A stretch of 64,000 bases of DNA from an uncultured Selenomonadaceae bacterium (GTDB lineage Bacteria > Bacillota > Negativicutes > Selenomonadales > Selenomonadaceae), in contig CAJOCQ010000004.1 in the NCBI GenBank assembly GCA_905233135.1, positions 62,001 to 126,000 on the forward strand, given 5' to 3'. Below the pieces are notes generated by a model. The model was not told the origin of the DNA, did not search any database, and worked only from the letters and a program-made list of their open reading frames with translations. The position numbers and the translations under genes are program-made. Shown in pieces: positions 48,215 to 56,893 of this stretch (its first letter is position 1; each line of letters opens with the position of its first letter).

Positions 48215-49720
48215 TTAGCGTAAACTTTCGCTGGTTTTGCTTGATTGTACATGATTAATTTTCCAATCCCCGCCACTCTTAACCATTTGCACTTCGCCGA
48301 CAAAAGTTCTATATAAAGTTCTGCCGCCGTTAGCTCTGTCGCGTGATTCAAGCGTGTATGAAAACGTTACGCTGTTGCCGTCGTTTGAAACAATATCTAA
48401 TTCGGTAATTTCGCTGGAAATTGTATTTCTGTAGCCTTTTTTGAAAGTTTCATAATCGCCCATAATTTGCAGGCGGTCGTACGTCATTAAATCATACGCT
48501 TGCGAGAAATTGCCGTTGGTAATACTTTGATGATACAACAAGAAAGCGCGCGCGGCTTGTTCAACATTCGCGGGGATATTATTTCTTTTTTGTTCAACGG
48601 GTTCAGGTTCAATAATTCTAATGCTGATATAATTAACGCGGTTATCAGATTTATTGACGGCGAAACGCAACAATCCGCTTTCGCCGCGAATTGAATTAAA
48701 TTTGTATTCATAAAGCGTCAAATCATTCATATCCATATTTGAAGAATCGCTGCCGTATTTATCAAGCACTTCAAAATAATTTGAGCCGACGCTGAGTCCG
48801 CGCGCAGTTTTATATTTCGGACTGCGTGTAACAAAGGCGTGAAGGTAGCCGTTCCTGAAAACAACTTCAATATCGCTGTAATAGTAGCGTTCGTAGCCGT
48901 CCTCGTTTTTGATAGAATCGGGCGTGCCGAAATAATTCATTGCCGCGTCCAAAGAAATTCCCAAATCTAAGCCGTTTAAACTAAGTTCGCTTTTTGCGTC
49001 AAGGTATTCTTCTCTTTTAGGTTTAGGCGGCGGCGCAGGAGCAGGCGCAGTTGTTTCTTCGGTGTAACTTTCTTGTTTTGTTGTTGAAGTTTTTTCTGAA
49101 GTTGAATTATCTTCGCCCCTGCCTACAATCAAAAATAAAATTACAACTACAAGCCCCGCAATAATAAATTTTGAAGTGTTTGAAGTTTGCGGCGCGGGCG
49201 TTGAGTTTGAAAAATTTTTCGGCGGCGTTGGCGGCGGATTAACAGGCGGCGGCGAAGGCGGCGTTATACGCAGTGGAGATGGATTTTTCGGCGGCGAAGG
49301 CGGCGTTGCTTTTTTGAAAATTTCTTCAACTGTTTGAGTAGCGGGCGGAGATTCTTCTGCGGCGTCCATCCAAGCAGGCGCGGCGTCTTCAACTTTTGCA
49401 GTTTCTTTGACTTCTTCGACTTCTGCCGGTTCTTTATCCCAATCCAAAACTTTTATAAAAGTATCGATAACACTTTTGACGCGGTTTTCTTGCAAGCCTG
49501 ATTGCGCCAAAATTTCTGTCGCCTTAGAAATTGCTGCTTCGCGGTCGTTATTGCCTGTTGCAAAAATTTCGCCGATGTTCAACATTAACGCCCGTTTTAT
49601 AGAATTATATTCGCGCGCTAATTTGCCGGGAACTTGTTCGTCAAGGATTTTTATCAATTCGTCTCTTCGCGTCAATAAATTTGGGTCTTGAGACAAAATT
49701 TTTTTTAGTAATTCTTCCAT
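48215..49720 (-). CDS. Membrane-anchored multidomain protein with shared N-terminal domain
   Basis: 501 residues. Residues 1-95 are the locus-specific N-terminal domain (MEELLKKILSQDPNLLTRRDE). They are followed by an acidic linker and a Pro-rich stretch (about 125-175). One membrane span (about 178-196) comes next, then a Ser/Thr/Pro-rich spacer. Two SmpA/OmlA-like repeats are at about 235-345 (LDLGISLDAAMNYFGTPDS; LSVGSNYFEVLDKYGS). A C-terminal NTF2/DUF4878-like domain (about 375-495) ends in DWKINHVQ. The protein therefore has a cytoplasmic sensor half and an extracytoplasmic half. It is the last gene of the locus, before a terminator. No known function is claimed. Confidence 0.78.
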   Translation of the reverse strand: MEELLKKILSQDPNLLTRRDELIKILDEQVPGKLAREYNSIKRALMLNIGEIFATGNNDREAAISKATEILAQSGLQENRVKSVIDTFIKVLDWDKEPAEVEEVKETAKVEDAAPAWMDAAEESPPATQTVEEIFKKATPPSPPKNPSPLRITPPSPPPVNPPPTPPKNFSNSTPAPQTSNTSKFIIAGLVVVILFLIVGRGEDNSTSEKTSTTKQESYTEETTAPAPAPPPKPKREEYLDAKSELSLNGLDLGISLDAAMNYFGTPDSIKNEDGYERYYYSDIEVVFRNGYLHAFVTRSPKYKTARGLSVGSNYFEVLDKYGSDSSNMDMNDLTLYEYKFNSIRGESGLLRFAVNKSDNRVNYISIRIIEPEPVEQKRNNIPANVEQAARAFLLYHQSITNGNFSQAYDLMTYDRLQIMGDYETFKKGYRNTISSEITELDIVSNDGNSVTFSYTLESRDRANGGRTLYRTFVGEVQMVKSGGDWKINHVQSSKTSESLR

Positions 49721-49793
49721 AAATTAACCGCCTTTAACAAAGGTCAACAATAATTCTCATTTATATAAATTCAAATTTTATAATTTACAAGTC

Positions 49794-49909
49794 GGCATTT
49801 CTTTCTTTTTGAAAAAAGAAAGAAACGCCTGGCAAAGAAAGAAAAACTTTGGACCGCGAGTACCGCCATCACGGCGGTAAATTCGCGGCGGCGCGCGTCC
49901 GTGCGCGCC
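49794..49909. repeat. CTTTCTTT tail plus GC-rich hairpins
   Basis: The tail at 49794-49848 (CTTTCTTTTTGAAAAAAGAAAG and GAAACGCCTGGCAAAGAAAG) is followed by TACCGCC/GGCGGTA around ATCAC (49861-49879). Then comes GGCGCGC/GCGCGCC around GTCCGT (49890-49909). It fills the 261-bp gap inside the locus; a near copy is at 58369. Confidence 0.65.
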
Positions 49910-49981
49910 GTGTTGCACCTTCGTTCAGCCAACAGAAATTTTTGGTTTTTTAATTTGCAAATCATAAAAATTTTTACCCTG

Positions 49982-51274
49982 TCAGCGAAGGTCAACAATA
50001 AAATTAATATTCAAGAGCGAAGGGTGCGCGGCGGCAAAAACCGAATCCTTCAACGAGCCGAGCACGTGAATTAAATTTACAGTCTTGGAGCCGTCGAAAT
50101 TTTGCGGTTCAACGTCAACGTTTGCCATATTCCACGCCTTTACCCAATCGGGCAATTTGTAACCTTTGGCAGTCGGCGAAAGTGACGCCTGCACAAAATT
50201 TACATAGCCGCGCACAAAAGTTTTTTCGGGATTAAGTTTAATTTCAGCCGCGTAACTGTCAGCCGCGCCTTCAATTTGTTCCAGTTCAATTTTTAAATCG
50301 TTTTCGTCTTTGACAAGCCATTCTTGTTCGCTCAAATACAAAACGCGCACATTTTGCGCCAACGCCGTCATATCAAGCGGGCAAGCTCCGAGCGGCTGTT
50401 TGTAGTCAAAATCAACTTCAAATTTTGCGTCCTTGTTGAAAGTATCCAAGCCAAATTCTTTAACGCGCTTATCTGAAATATTTAACCTGTCATCTGAAAA
50501 GAAATTTTCTAAATCGTGCACTTGCAGGCGCGAAAAATCGTCCGTCGATTCAGTCAAATTTTCTGACAGCAATAAATAATTCGTTTCATTGGGCATTGTT
50601 TGACGTTCGCGGAATTTATCCATAAATTCGTTAATCGAAACTTCCGAGCCCATAACTATCAAATAAAACGGTCTGAAACGTTCGGGGTAATCGTAGGAAT
50701 TGTAATTAAATTTTGCGGCGTTCAAGCCGACGTCAAAAATTTCGCCGTTGAAAGAATTTTTCATACCTATGACGGCAACCGCCAAATGTTTTGAAAAATA
50801 TTTATCGCGCAGTTTCTGCGTAACGTTGCTCCAATCCGAATCACTTTCAAATAAATCCGTGATAATTATCGAAAGGTGCGAAGTGTCAGCCTTTTCAATG
50901 ACATTATGTACTGCCGTTATCAATTCGCTGTAAGGTTCGGGGGAACTGAATTTTCTGTACTCCCTGCCCTCCAGCGGCTGAATATTTTCGCCGAAACGAT
51001 AAAATTTCACTTCGCCCATCGAGCTGCCTATATCGCCCAAAAGGTCGGGCAAAGTTCGATAAACATTCCCCGCCGCTAAAGTTGTATAGCCCTTCATTGA
51101 ATAAGTTGCGTCCCAATAAACATCAATAAAAGTTTTTTCCGGCAATGTTTCAGGCGGGCGTTGAAAATCAGGCGGAAGTGTAACAACTCCCGCCTCTTCG
51201 CCGCAACCGCTTAATAAAAGCGCAAATAAAATCATTGCCGCCGCTGTAAGTTTAAAAATTTTTTTTTCAATCAT
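49982..51274 (-). CDS. vWA-like lipoprotein
   Basis: 430 residues. The signal ends in a lipobox LLSGC (Cys24), so it is a lipoprotein. A Rossmann-like von Willebrand A domain (about 45-210) has FIDVYWDATYSMKG as a degenerate MIDAS (D-x-T-x-S) and SIIITDLFESD in the place of the usual TDG strand. The rest (about 215-430) is beta-rich with no named domain. It lies between the DUF805 gene and the 48215 gene with 13-base spacing on the former side. It could be the envelope partner of the tubulin/Hsp70-like pair. Confidence 0.78.
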   Translation of the reverse strand: MIEKKIFKLTAAAMILFALLLSGCGEEAGVVTLPPDFQRPPETLPEKTFIDVYWDATYSMKGYTTLAAGNVYRTLPDLLGDIGSSMGEVKFYRFGENIQPLEGREYRKFSSPEPYSELITAVHNVIEKADTSHLSIIITDLFESDSDWSNVTQKLRDKYFSKHLAVAVIGMKNSFNGEIFDVGLNAAKFNYNSYDYPERFRPFYLIVMGSEVSINEFMDKFRERQTMPNETNYLLLSENLTESTDDFSRLQVHDLENFFSDDRLNISDKRVKEFGLDTFNKDAKFEVDFDYKQPLGACPLDMTALAQNVRVLYLSEQEWLVKDENDLKIELEQIEGAADSYAAEIKLNPEKTFVRGYVNFVQASLSPTAKGYKLPDWVKAWNMANVDVEPQNFDGSKTVNLIHVLGSLKDSVFAAAHPSLLNINFIVDLR

Positions 51275-51287
51275 AAAAATCGCCTTT

Positions 51288-52181
51288 TTAAGTTAGCGGG
51301 TCATGCCCGTATTTGTTATCGCCGTCCGTACCCTTTGCAAATGTCAAATAAAGCCCAAAAACAATATCGACGTAGGGAATTAAAAGCAGTAAATTCCACC
51401 AGCCGCTTTTATCCAAATCGTGCAGGCGTCTTACCATAAGCATAATATTTCCAATAAAAGTCGCAATCAGCATAATTGCGCCGACGGGCGCAAATATTCC
51501 CGTGCAAATGCTGCCAACAAGATACAACGCCAAAATTTTTAAACTGTTTGTAAAGAATTTCCAACGATTGAGCCGCCCTTCGGTGGTAAAAATTTTGTCG
51601 AGGTGATTGGGCGGCAAATTTAAATTTGTAAAATTTTGTTGAGAATAACTGCGGCGCGGCGACACAATTTCGACGGGTTCTTCTTCGGGAATTTCTTCAA
51701 CTTGCTTTTTTTGTTGCATACGCGAAAAAATTTCTTGCGAAGAAATTGCCCTTCCCTGTTCCTGTTCAATTTCAGTTTCTTTGACAGTTGGTGTTGCAGG
51801 AATATTTTTTTCAAGATTAACTGTCGGCGTTGCAGAAATATTTTTTGCAAGGTTGACTTTGGAGGGCGTTTCTTCAATGAAAACTTCTTGCGGCGCGTTC
51901 AAATTTAAAGCGTTGACGAAAATATTAATTACGTCATTAATTCTTGTGTCCTGCATACCTGATTCTTTTAAAATCTGCCGCGCCCTGTCTTGCTTTTCCG
52001 CGCTTGTCAAATCGTTAAGTAAAAAAATTTCCCCAACGTTCAAAGTTAAAGCTTTTCTGAAAGCCGCGTAGGTGCGCCGCTGATTGTTGGGGACTTCTTC
52101 GTCAAGAATTTTTATCAAGTCATCGCGCCGTGCCAAAATGCTTTTATCTCGGCTCAATATTTCCTTCAAAAGTTCTTCCAT
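51288..52181 (-). CDS. Shared N-terminal domain fused to DUF805 membrane domain
   Basis: 297 residues. Residues 1-97 are the locus-specific N-terminal domain, nearly identical to that of the upstream gene. A variable Lys/Glu/Thr linker follows (about 98-195) with tandem VNLxKNI(S/P)ATPT repeats. Residues about 198-290 are DUF805, a small three-span membrane module (GRLNRWKFF, VRRLHDLDKSGWW, YGHDP). GAGGTGATAAT precedes the ATG. It starts 4 bases after the previous stop. It probably places the N-terminal domain at the inner membrane. Confidence 0.82.
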   Translation of the reverse strand: MEELLKEILSRDKSILARRDDLIKILDEEVPNNQRRTYAAFRKALTLNVGEIFLLNDLTSAEKQDRARQILKESGMQDTRINDVINIFVNALNLNAPQEVFIEETPSKVNLAKNISATPTVNLEKNIPATPTVKETEIEQEQGRAISSQEIFSRMQQKKQVEEIPEEEPVEIVSPRRSYSQQNFTNLNLPPNHLDKIFTTEGRLNRWKFFTNSLKILALYLVGSICTGIFAPVGAIMLIATFIGNIMLMVRRLHDLDKSGWWNLLLLIPYVDIVFGLYLTFAKGTDGDNKYGHDPLT

Positions 52182-52185
52182 ATTA

Positions 52186-53244
52186 TCACCTCAAAATCAG
52201 CTTACCCTTTCTGATTAAAGTCCAATTTTTCCCCGAATTGGTAAATTCCGCCGCCTTTTCCACCTGAATATTTGAATACTTGCCGCCGCTGAAATTTGAG
52301 TCAAAAACATCGCCCATTGCGCGGGCCAGATGATAATTTTTGTTATAGTTTTTGACATTCGGTACAACTTTAAAAGTATTGCCTGAAATTGGAATTGCCC
52401 AATAATCGCTTGTTTGTGCAGAGTCATTTTCTTCAAAAATTGGTGATAAATCCGGCTGATTTATTCGCTCGTTGTAATTGACGCAATTAAAATATCGTAC
52501 TTTGTACTTTGCAATAAAATCTTTGCGGGCGTTGTTTTTTTCAAAGCCGTCAGTTTTACTTTGCCAAATATTATAATCCCTTAAAAAATCTTCTCCTGCC
52601 GAAATATTTTTTGGCGTGTTAATCGTGTTTGTAGCCCTTTGAGTTCTTGGCGTGTAAACAGTTTTTGGCGAAGCTGTCATAGTTTTTTCACTTAAATTAA
52701 TATGAGGATTTGCGGGAGGCGGAGTTTTATTAAAATCATTTGCCAATCTTTCAAAATGCATTTCCAGTGCGCTATTTTCCAGCTTTAATCTTGTAATTAT
52801 TTTTTCAAGGTAGGCAATTCTTTTTTTGAGAGTTTCATTTTCGGCAATTTTATTTTCAAGATTTTTGACGCGCAATAAAATTTTTTCATCAATAAAACAA
52901 AGCTTTAAATTTTCTTCAATGGATTTAATTCTGTCTTCGAGAGTATATTTCAACTGCGCGTTCAACTTAAAAACATTTGCAAAAATATTAATTACTTCGT
53001 CAATTTTTGCGTCCTGCATACCTGATTCTTTTAAAATCTGCCGCGCCCTTTCCTGCTTTTCCCAATCACTAAAATCACTTACCAAAAAAATTTCTCCGAC
53101 GTTCAAAGTTAAAGCTTTTCTAATTGCCGCGTAAGTGCGCCGCTGATTGTTGGGGACTTCTTCGTCAAGAATTTTTATCAAGTCATCGCGCCGCGCCAAA
53201 ATGCTTTTATCTCGGCTCAATATTTCTTTCAAAAGTTCTTCCAT
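52186..53244 (-). CDS. Shared N-terminal domain plus coiled coil plus locus-specific C-terminal domain
   Basis: 352 residues combining both modules that recur in this locus. Residues 1-97 match the N-terminal domain of 48215 and 51288. Residues about 105-175 are a coiled coil (KKRIAYLEKIITRLKLEN). Residues about 230-352 are the C-terminal domain with FLRDYNIWQSKTDGFEKN, YFNCVNYNERINQP, YWAIPISGNTFKVVPNVKNY and ending GKLILR. The 5' 150 bases are nearly the same as those of the downstream gene and the 3' 350 bases are like those of the upstream gene, indicating domain shuffling by recent duplication. No signal peptide or membrane span. Confidence 0.8.
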   Translation of the reverse strand: MEELLKEILSRDKSILARRDDLIKILDEEVPNNQRRTYAAIRKALTLNVGEIFLVSDFSDWEKQERARQILKESGMQDAKIDEVINIFANVFKLNAQLKYTLEDRIKSIEENLKLCFIDEKILLRVKNLENKIAENETLKKRIAYLEKIITRLKLENSALEMHFERLANDFNKTPPPANPHINLSEKTMTASPKTVYTPRTQRATNTINTPKNISAGEDFLRDYNIWQSKTDGFEKNNARKDFIAKYKVRYFNCVNYNERINQPDLSPIFEENDSAQTSDYWAIPISGNTFKVVPNVKNYNKNYHLARAMGDVFDSNFSGGKYSNIQVEKAAEFTNSGKNWTLIRKGKLILR

Positions 53245-53248
53245 ATTA

Positions 53249-54022
53249 TCACCTCAAAATCAGCTTGCCCTTTCTGATTAAAGTCCAATTTTTCCCCGAA
53301 TTGGTAAATTCTGCCGCGCGTTCCAAATTGCCCGCGTCAAAATTTGAATCGAAAACTTCGCACATTGCGCGGGCGACGTGATAATTATCGTTGTAGCTTT
53401 TGACATTCGGCACAACCTTAAAAATATTCCCCGCCGTTTGAATCGCCCAATAATCGCCGCTTGCAGAACTTTCTTCAAAAATCGGCGGCAACTTCGGCTG
53501 ATTCATTCGCTCATTGAAATTGACGCAATTAAAATATCGTACCTTGTACTTTGCAATAAAATCTTTGCGGGCGTTGTTTTTTTCAAAGCCGTCCGTTTTA
53601 CTTTGCCAAATATTATAATCCTTTAAAAAATCTTCGCTTGCCGAAATATTTTGCGGCGTGTTAATCGTGCTTACATTTTTTTGAGTTCTTGGCGCGTAAA
53701 CAGGTTTTGGCGAGGCTGTCATAGTTTTTTTACTTAAATTAATATGAGAATTTGCAGGCGGCGGAGTTTCAATTTGCGCGGAAAATTCTTCAAAACGCGC
53801 AGGCTTAATTTCATTCGGCGCGGTAGAAATTCTTGACGGCGTTTTATTAAAATCATTTGCCAATCTTTCAAAATGCATTTTCAGTGCGCCATTTTCAATA
53901 TTTAAGCTTACAATTTTTTCTTCGAGTTCTTTAACTTTTATTTCGAGTTTTTTTACACGTTCCAAAAGTTTTTGATTAATTACAAGACACTTATTTAATT
54001 TTTGTTCCAGTGAATCTTCCAT
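53249..54022 (-). CDS. Coiled-coil protein with locus-specific C-terminal domain
   Basis: 257 residues. A coiled coil (about 1-58, LLERVKKLEIKVKELEEKIV) is followed by a Pro/Thr linker and the same C-terminal domain as the neighbours (about 135-257; DYWAIQTAGNIFKVVPNVKSY, ending IRKGKLILR). It lacks the shared N-terminal domain and any membrane span. Its ATG at 54022 shares one base with the stop of the previous gene. It is a paralogue of 52186 and 54022. Confidence 0.78.
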   Translation of the reverse strand: MEDSLEQKLNKCLVINQKLLERVKKLEIKVKELEEKIVSLNIENGALKMHFERLANDFNKTPSRISTAPNEIKPARFEEFSAQIETPPPANSHINLSKKTMTASPKPVYAPRTQKNVSTINTPQNISASEDFLKDYNIWQSKTDGFEKNNARKDFIAKYKVRYFNCVNFNERMNQPKLPPIFEESSASGDYWAIQTAGNIFKVVPNVKSYNDNYHVARAMCEVFDSNFDAGNLERAAEFTNSGKNWTLIRKGKLILR

Positions 54023-54951
54023 TAACTGAGTACCAATTCGCCTTTTTCGCTAAGTTGCCACATACCTTTAAAAATTGCAGGCTTGACGACGCGAATATTT
54101 GCATAGTTGCCGCCGCTGTAATTTGAATCGAAGACAAAAACCATTGCGCGTGCGCCGTGATAATTATCGTTATAATTTTTGACATTCGGCACAACGGCAA
54201 AGGTATTACTTTCGACTTCGTACGCCCAATATTCGCCGTTAATAGCCTGCGCGGCAATTTCAAATTGCGGCTCCAGCGCGGGGTTGTTCATACGTTCGTT
54301 GAAATTTTTGCAGTTGAAAGCGCGTATTTGATATTTGTTAAAAAATTCGTTACGCTTGACGCGCCTTTCATTCGGCGCAAAATTATTCAGCGCGTTAAAA
54401 TCTGCAATAAAATCTTTGCACTTGTCAAGCAAAGTTGGCGGCGGCGACGCGGCATAAGGCGACGCGGTAAGCGGCGCAGATTTTTGGAGAGTTATCGGCG
54501 GGCGCGTTTCAACAGTCGGCGTATTTTTAATTTTATTTTCGAGACTTTCAAGGCGGTTTCTAAGTTCGTAATTTTCGCCGCTCAACGTTGCAATTTCTTT
54601 ATCCAAATTGGCAAATCTGGAATTTTTTTCTTTGAGTTCTTTAAAATCTTTTGTCAAGTTGTTAATTCTGGAAAGCAGGCTGTTTCTTATCAGCAACAAA
54701 ATAATTACAACAAGCAAAGAAATTACAATCCCACCAATAGCAATATAACCTGTATTGGAGCCGAAAGGCGCGGTTGCAATTTCTATTTTCGTAGGTATTT
54801 CTTTTATTTCAGTGTTGATTGCATCAATTTTTGTTTGAAATTCTTGCTTTGTAATGGGCGTCAATGTTGTTTCCGGAGTTTCACCGGGCGGCAATCCTAA
54901 ACCTTCATTTGATTGAACTTCAGGCGGCTGGCTTGCGTAAGCTTCATTCAT
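54022..54951 (-). CDS. Membrane-anchored coiled-coil protein with locus-specific C-terminal domain
   Basis: 309 residues. A short N-terminal extracytoplasmic or cytoplasmic segment (about 1-68) precedes one membrane span (about 70-88, YIAIGGIVISLLVVIILLL). A coiled coil follows (about 92-145, FKELKEKNSRFANLDKEIA). The third copy of the C-terminal domain ends the protein (about 185-309; YWAYEVESNTFAVVPNVKNY, GGNYANIRVV). It overlaps the Hsp70-like gene by 8 bases, indicating tight coupling. It is likely the membrane anchor of the shared C-terminal domain. Confidence 0.8.
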   Translation of the reverse strand: MNEAYASQPPEVQSNEGLGLPPGETPETTLTPITKQEFQTKIDAINTEIKEIPTKIEIATAPFGSNTGYIAIGGIVISLLVVIILLLIRNSLLSRINNLTKDFKELKEKNSRFANLDKEIATLSGENYELRNRLESLENKIKNTPTVETRPPITLQKSAPLTASPYAASPPPTLLDKCKDFIADFNALNNFAPNERRVKRNEFFNKYQIRAFNCKNFNERMNNPALEPQFEIAAQAINGEYWAYEVESNTFAVVPNVKNYNDNYHGARAMVFVFDSNYSGGNYANIRVVKPAIFKGMWQLSEKGELVLS

Positions 54952-56893
54952 AATTAAGCATCTCCATCAAGTTTTTCAATTCAACAATAAAAATCGGCTC
55001 AAGGAAGATATTTTTAACGTCCTGCCCTTTTTCGTCAACGTAATAAGAATTTGTTGCGCGGATTAAATCTTCAATCGAATCTTCGTCGAGCGGGACTCCT
55101 TCAGACCAAAGTTTTTGAGAATTATTGAAGGCGTCGATAAACTTTTTAAATTCTTCCAAGCTGTAAACATTAATACCGCTGCGAACATCATGCGCACTGA
55201 TAAAATCTTCTGCAGAAAAATTTTCGCCTTCCTGCGAAAATTCCGCGCCTGCAAGTACCGCGTTTGCAACATATTGGTCTGCGCCTTCGCCGAACAAATC
55301 GGCTTTAATTCTGTCTTCGTCAAAGAAAACTTTATGGTTATTCGGCTTATCGGAAATCATACCGCTTGCAACTTCGACTTTCGGTTGGTGGCTCAAGTCA
55401 AGATAAAATTTTCTGTGCTTTTCGAGCCCCGACGCTTGAATTAACATATTTTCAAGCACTGACAAAAATTTATTTCCCTCAATGTCATTACCGACAGTCA
55501 ACCATTTAAAAATTCTGGAACCGTTGCCGCCGACAAAAATGCGCGGCAATTTATCTTCTTTGTAATGGTTATCTTCGTGGAGCTTGCCGAGCAATTTTCC
55601 TAGATAGTAGAAAAGCCCCGCCATTGCAAGTTGCGAGCCTTGCAAAACTGCGCGAACTTCTTCCTGTTCGGTTTTAAATCCCAAGTCCTTAATATATTTT
55701 TCACTGTGGTCTCTCATAGCGGCGTCCATAACTGCGGCGCGTTGTTCGCCGTCCTCAAGCGAAATGTTATCAATATAATTTGCGGTGCTGTCTTCAACGA
55801 AAAATTGATAATTATCGTAAATCGGCTTGAACATATAACGCCCCGCGTACTGAATCGAAGTATGATAAATAATTCTGCCGGGCTGTTCGCTGATAATCGT
55901 AATATCTGTAGTGCCCGCGCCAATGTCGATACAAACTGCGCCTTGATCAAAGTTCGTACCTTTTTTGTCAGCCGCGCCGCCTTTCTTTTCGTTATGCAAC
56001 CTGTTAAAGTAGTACGCACTTGCATTACTTTCAGACCAACTTATAATTTCGTTTTTGTCGTAAGAGTAGCCGCTGTTTTCATACGCGGCTTCAACTGCAT
56101 TGCGGCAAGTTGTTTCAAAAGTCATCTTTTGGTCTTCTGAAAAAGCGGTAGGGTATGAGAAATTCCAGTTAATATTTTTGACATTTGCGGCGGCGGCTTC
56201 AACCAACGCCTGCAAGCAAATTTGTCCAATGTAAGCTGAAGTTTTAGCCTTGCCGCGTTTATCGCCTTTCCATTTCAAATTGGCGTCAATATCCTGTTTA
56301 AGGCGTGCAAAAGTTTCCGCGTTGTCAGATTTCAACATAAAAACGTGTCCGTCAATCAACGGGCGAATATCGTCGGCGGCGTGCAACAAATGGAAAATGC
56401 TTAAGAAAGAGCCGTCATCTTGATATTTTGTATTCGGAATAAAATTCGCCAGCAACTGTGCAAGTGCGCCGCCCGTTTCCGTAACGTGGAAAAGGCGCGG
56501 TTGCAATACCAATGGACGCGCGGCAGATTTATTTTCGCGGAAATAAAGCATTGTGGAACTTGTACCGAAGTCAACGCCAATTTTCCAATCTGCGCTTTGA
56601 ACGGTTTTGGGACGCTCCAATAATTTTTTATCCATTAAAACTAAACCGACTTCAAAAATATTTCCGCGCGCCTCGTTGCTTTTATAAGAACAAATTAAAG
56701 CTTCAGGGAAAACATTTAACTTGCTTGCGAATTTATTTAACTTGCCGTCATGCCCGCCCGCTTTAAAATCTTCGCTAATTTCCGCGCCGAAAACATATGG
56801 CTTGACGTAGTAAATATCGTTTGCCAATTCGTCGCCTTGATAATAATTTTCTTTCAAGTTGCAAGTTAGGCCAAATTTCGATAACGGGCACAT
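54944..56893 (-). CDS. Hsp70/actin-like ATPase domain (C-terminal part of split gene)
   Basis: 649 residues by the longest reading, containing the ATPase. Phosphate 1 is GVDFGTSST (106-114), the connector is SESNASAYYF, phosphate 2 is CIDIGAGTTD (321-330), and the adenosine motif is FVGGNGSRI (453-460). This is an Hsp70/actin-like fold with no Hsp70 substrate domain. The ATG at 56893 has no Shine-Dalgarno and lies within the other frame of the upstream coding region. The two frames overlap by 119 bases, so this is probably the second half of one long protein of about 1,140 residues. It resembles SrfB-like proteins to my eye only. Confidence 0.8.
   Translation of the reverse strand: MCPLSKFGLTCNLKENYYQGDELANDIYYVKPYVFGAEISEDFKAGGHDGKLNKFASKLNVFPEALICSYKSNEARGNIFEVGLVLMDKKLLERPKTVQSADWKIGVDFGTSSTMLYFRENKSAARPLVLQPRLFHVTETGGALAQLLANFIPNTKYQDDGSFLSIFHLLHAADDIRPLIDGHVFMLKSDNAETFARLKQDIDANLKWKGDKRGKAKTSAYIGQICLQALVEAAAANVKNINWNFSYPTAFSEDQKMTFETTCRNAVEAAYENSGYSYDKNEIISWSESNASAYYFNRLHNEKKGGAADKKGTNFDQGAVCIDIGAGTTDITIISEQPGRIIYHTSIQYAGRYMFKPIYDNYQFFVEDSTANYIDNISLEDGEQRAAVMDAAMRDHSEKYIKDLGFKTEQEEVRAVLQGSQLAMAGLFYYLGKLLGKLHEDNHYKEDKLPRIFVGGNGSRIFKWLTVGNDIEGNKFLSVLENMLIQASGLEKHRKFYLDLSHQPKVEVASGMISDKPNNHKVFFDEDRIKADLFGEGADQYVANAVLAGAEFSQEGENFSAEDFISAHDVRSGINVYSLEEFKKFIDAFNNSQKLWSEGVPLDEDSIEDLIRATNSYYVDEKGQDVKNIFLEPIFIVELKNLMEMLNYE

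Noticed and set aside
54157-54900. Plus-strand frame of 247 codons opposite the 54022 gene
   Set aside because: It is a shadow of the coiled-coil gene; basic and aromatic-rich composition, no start context, and the minus-strand frame shows clear domains.
55631-56140. Plus-strand frame of 169 codons opposite the Hsp70-like ATPase
   Set aside because: The minus-strand frame carries the actin-like motifs at this place; the plus frame has no recognisable feature.
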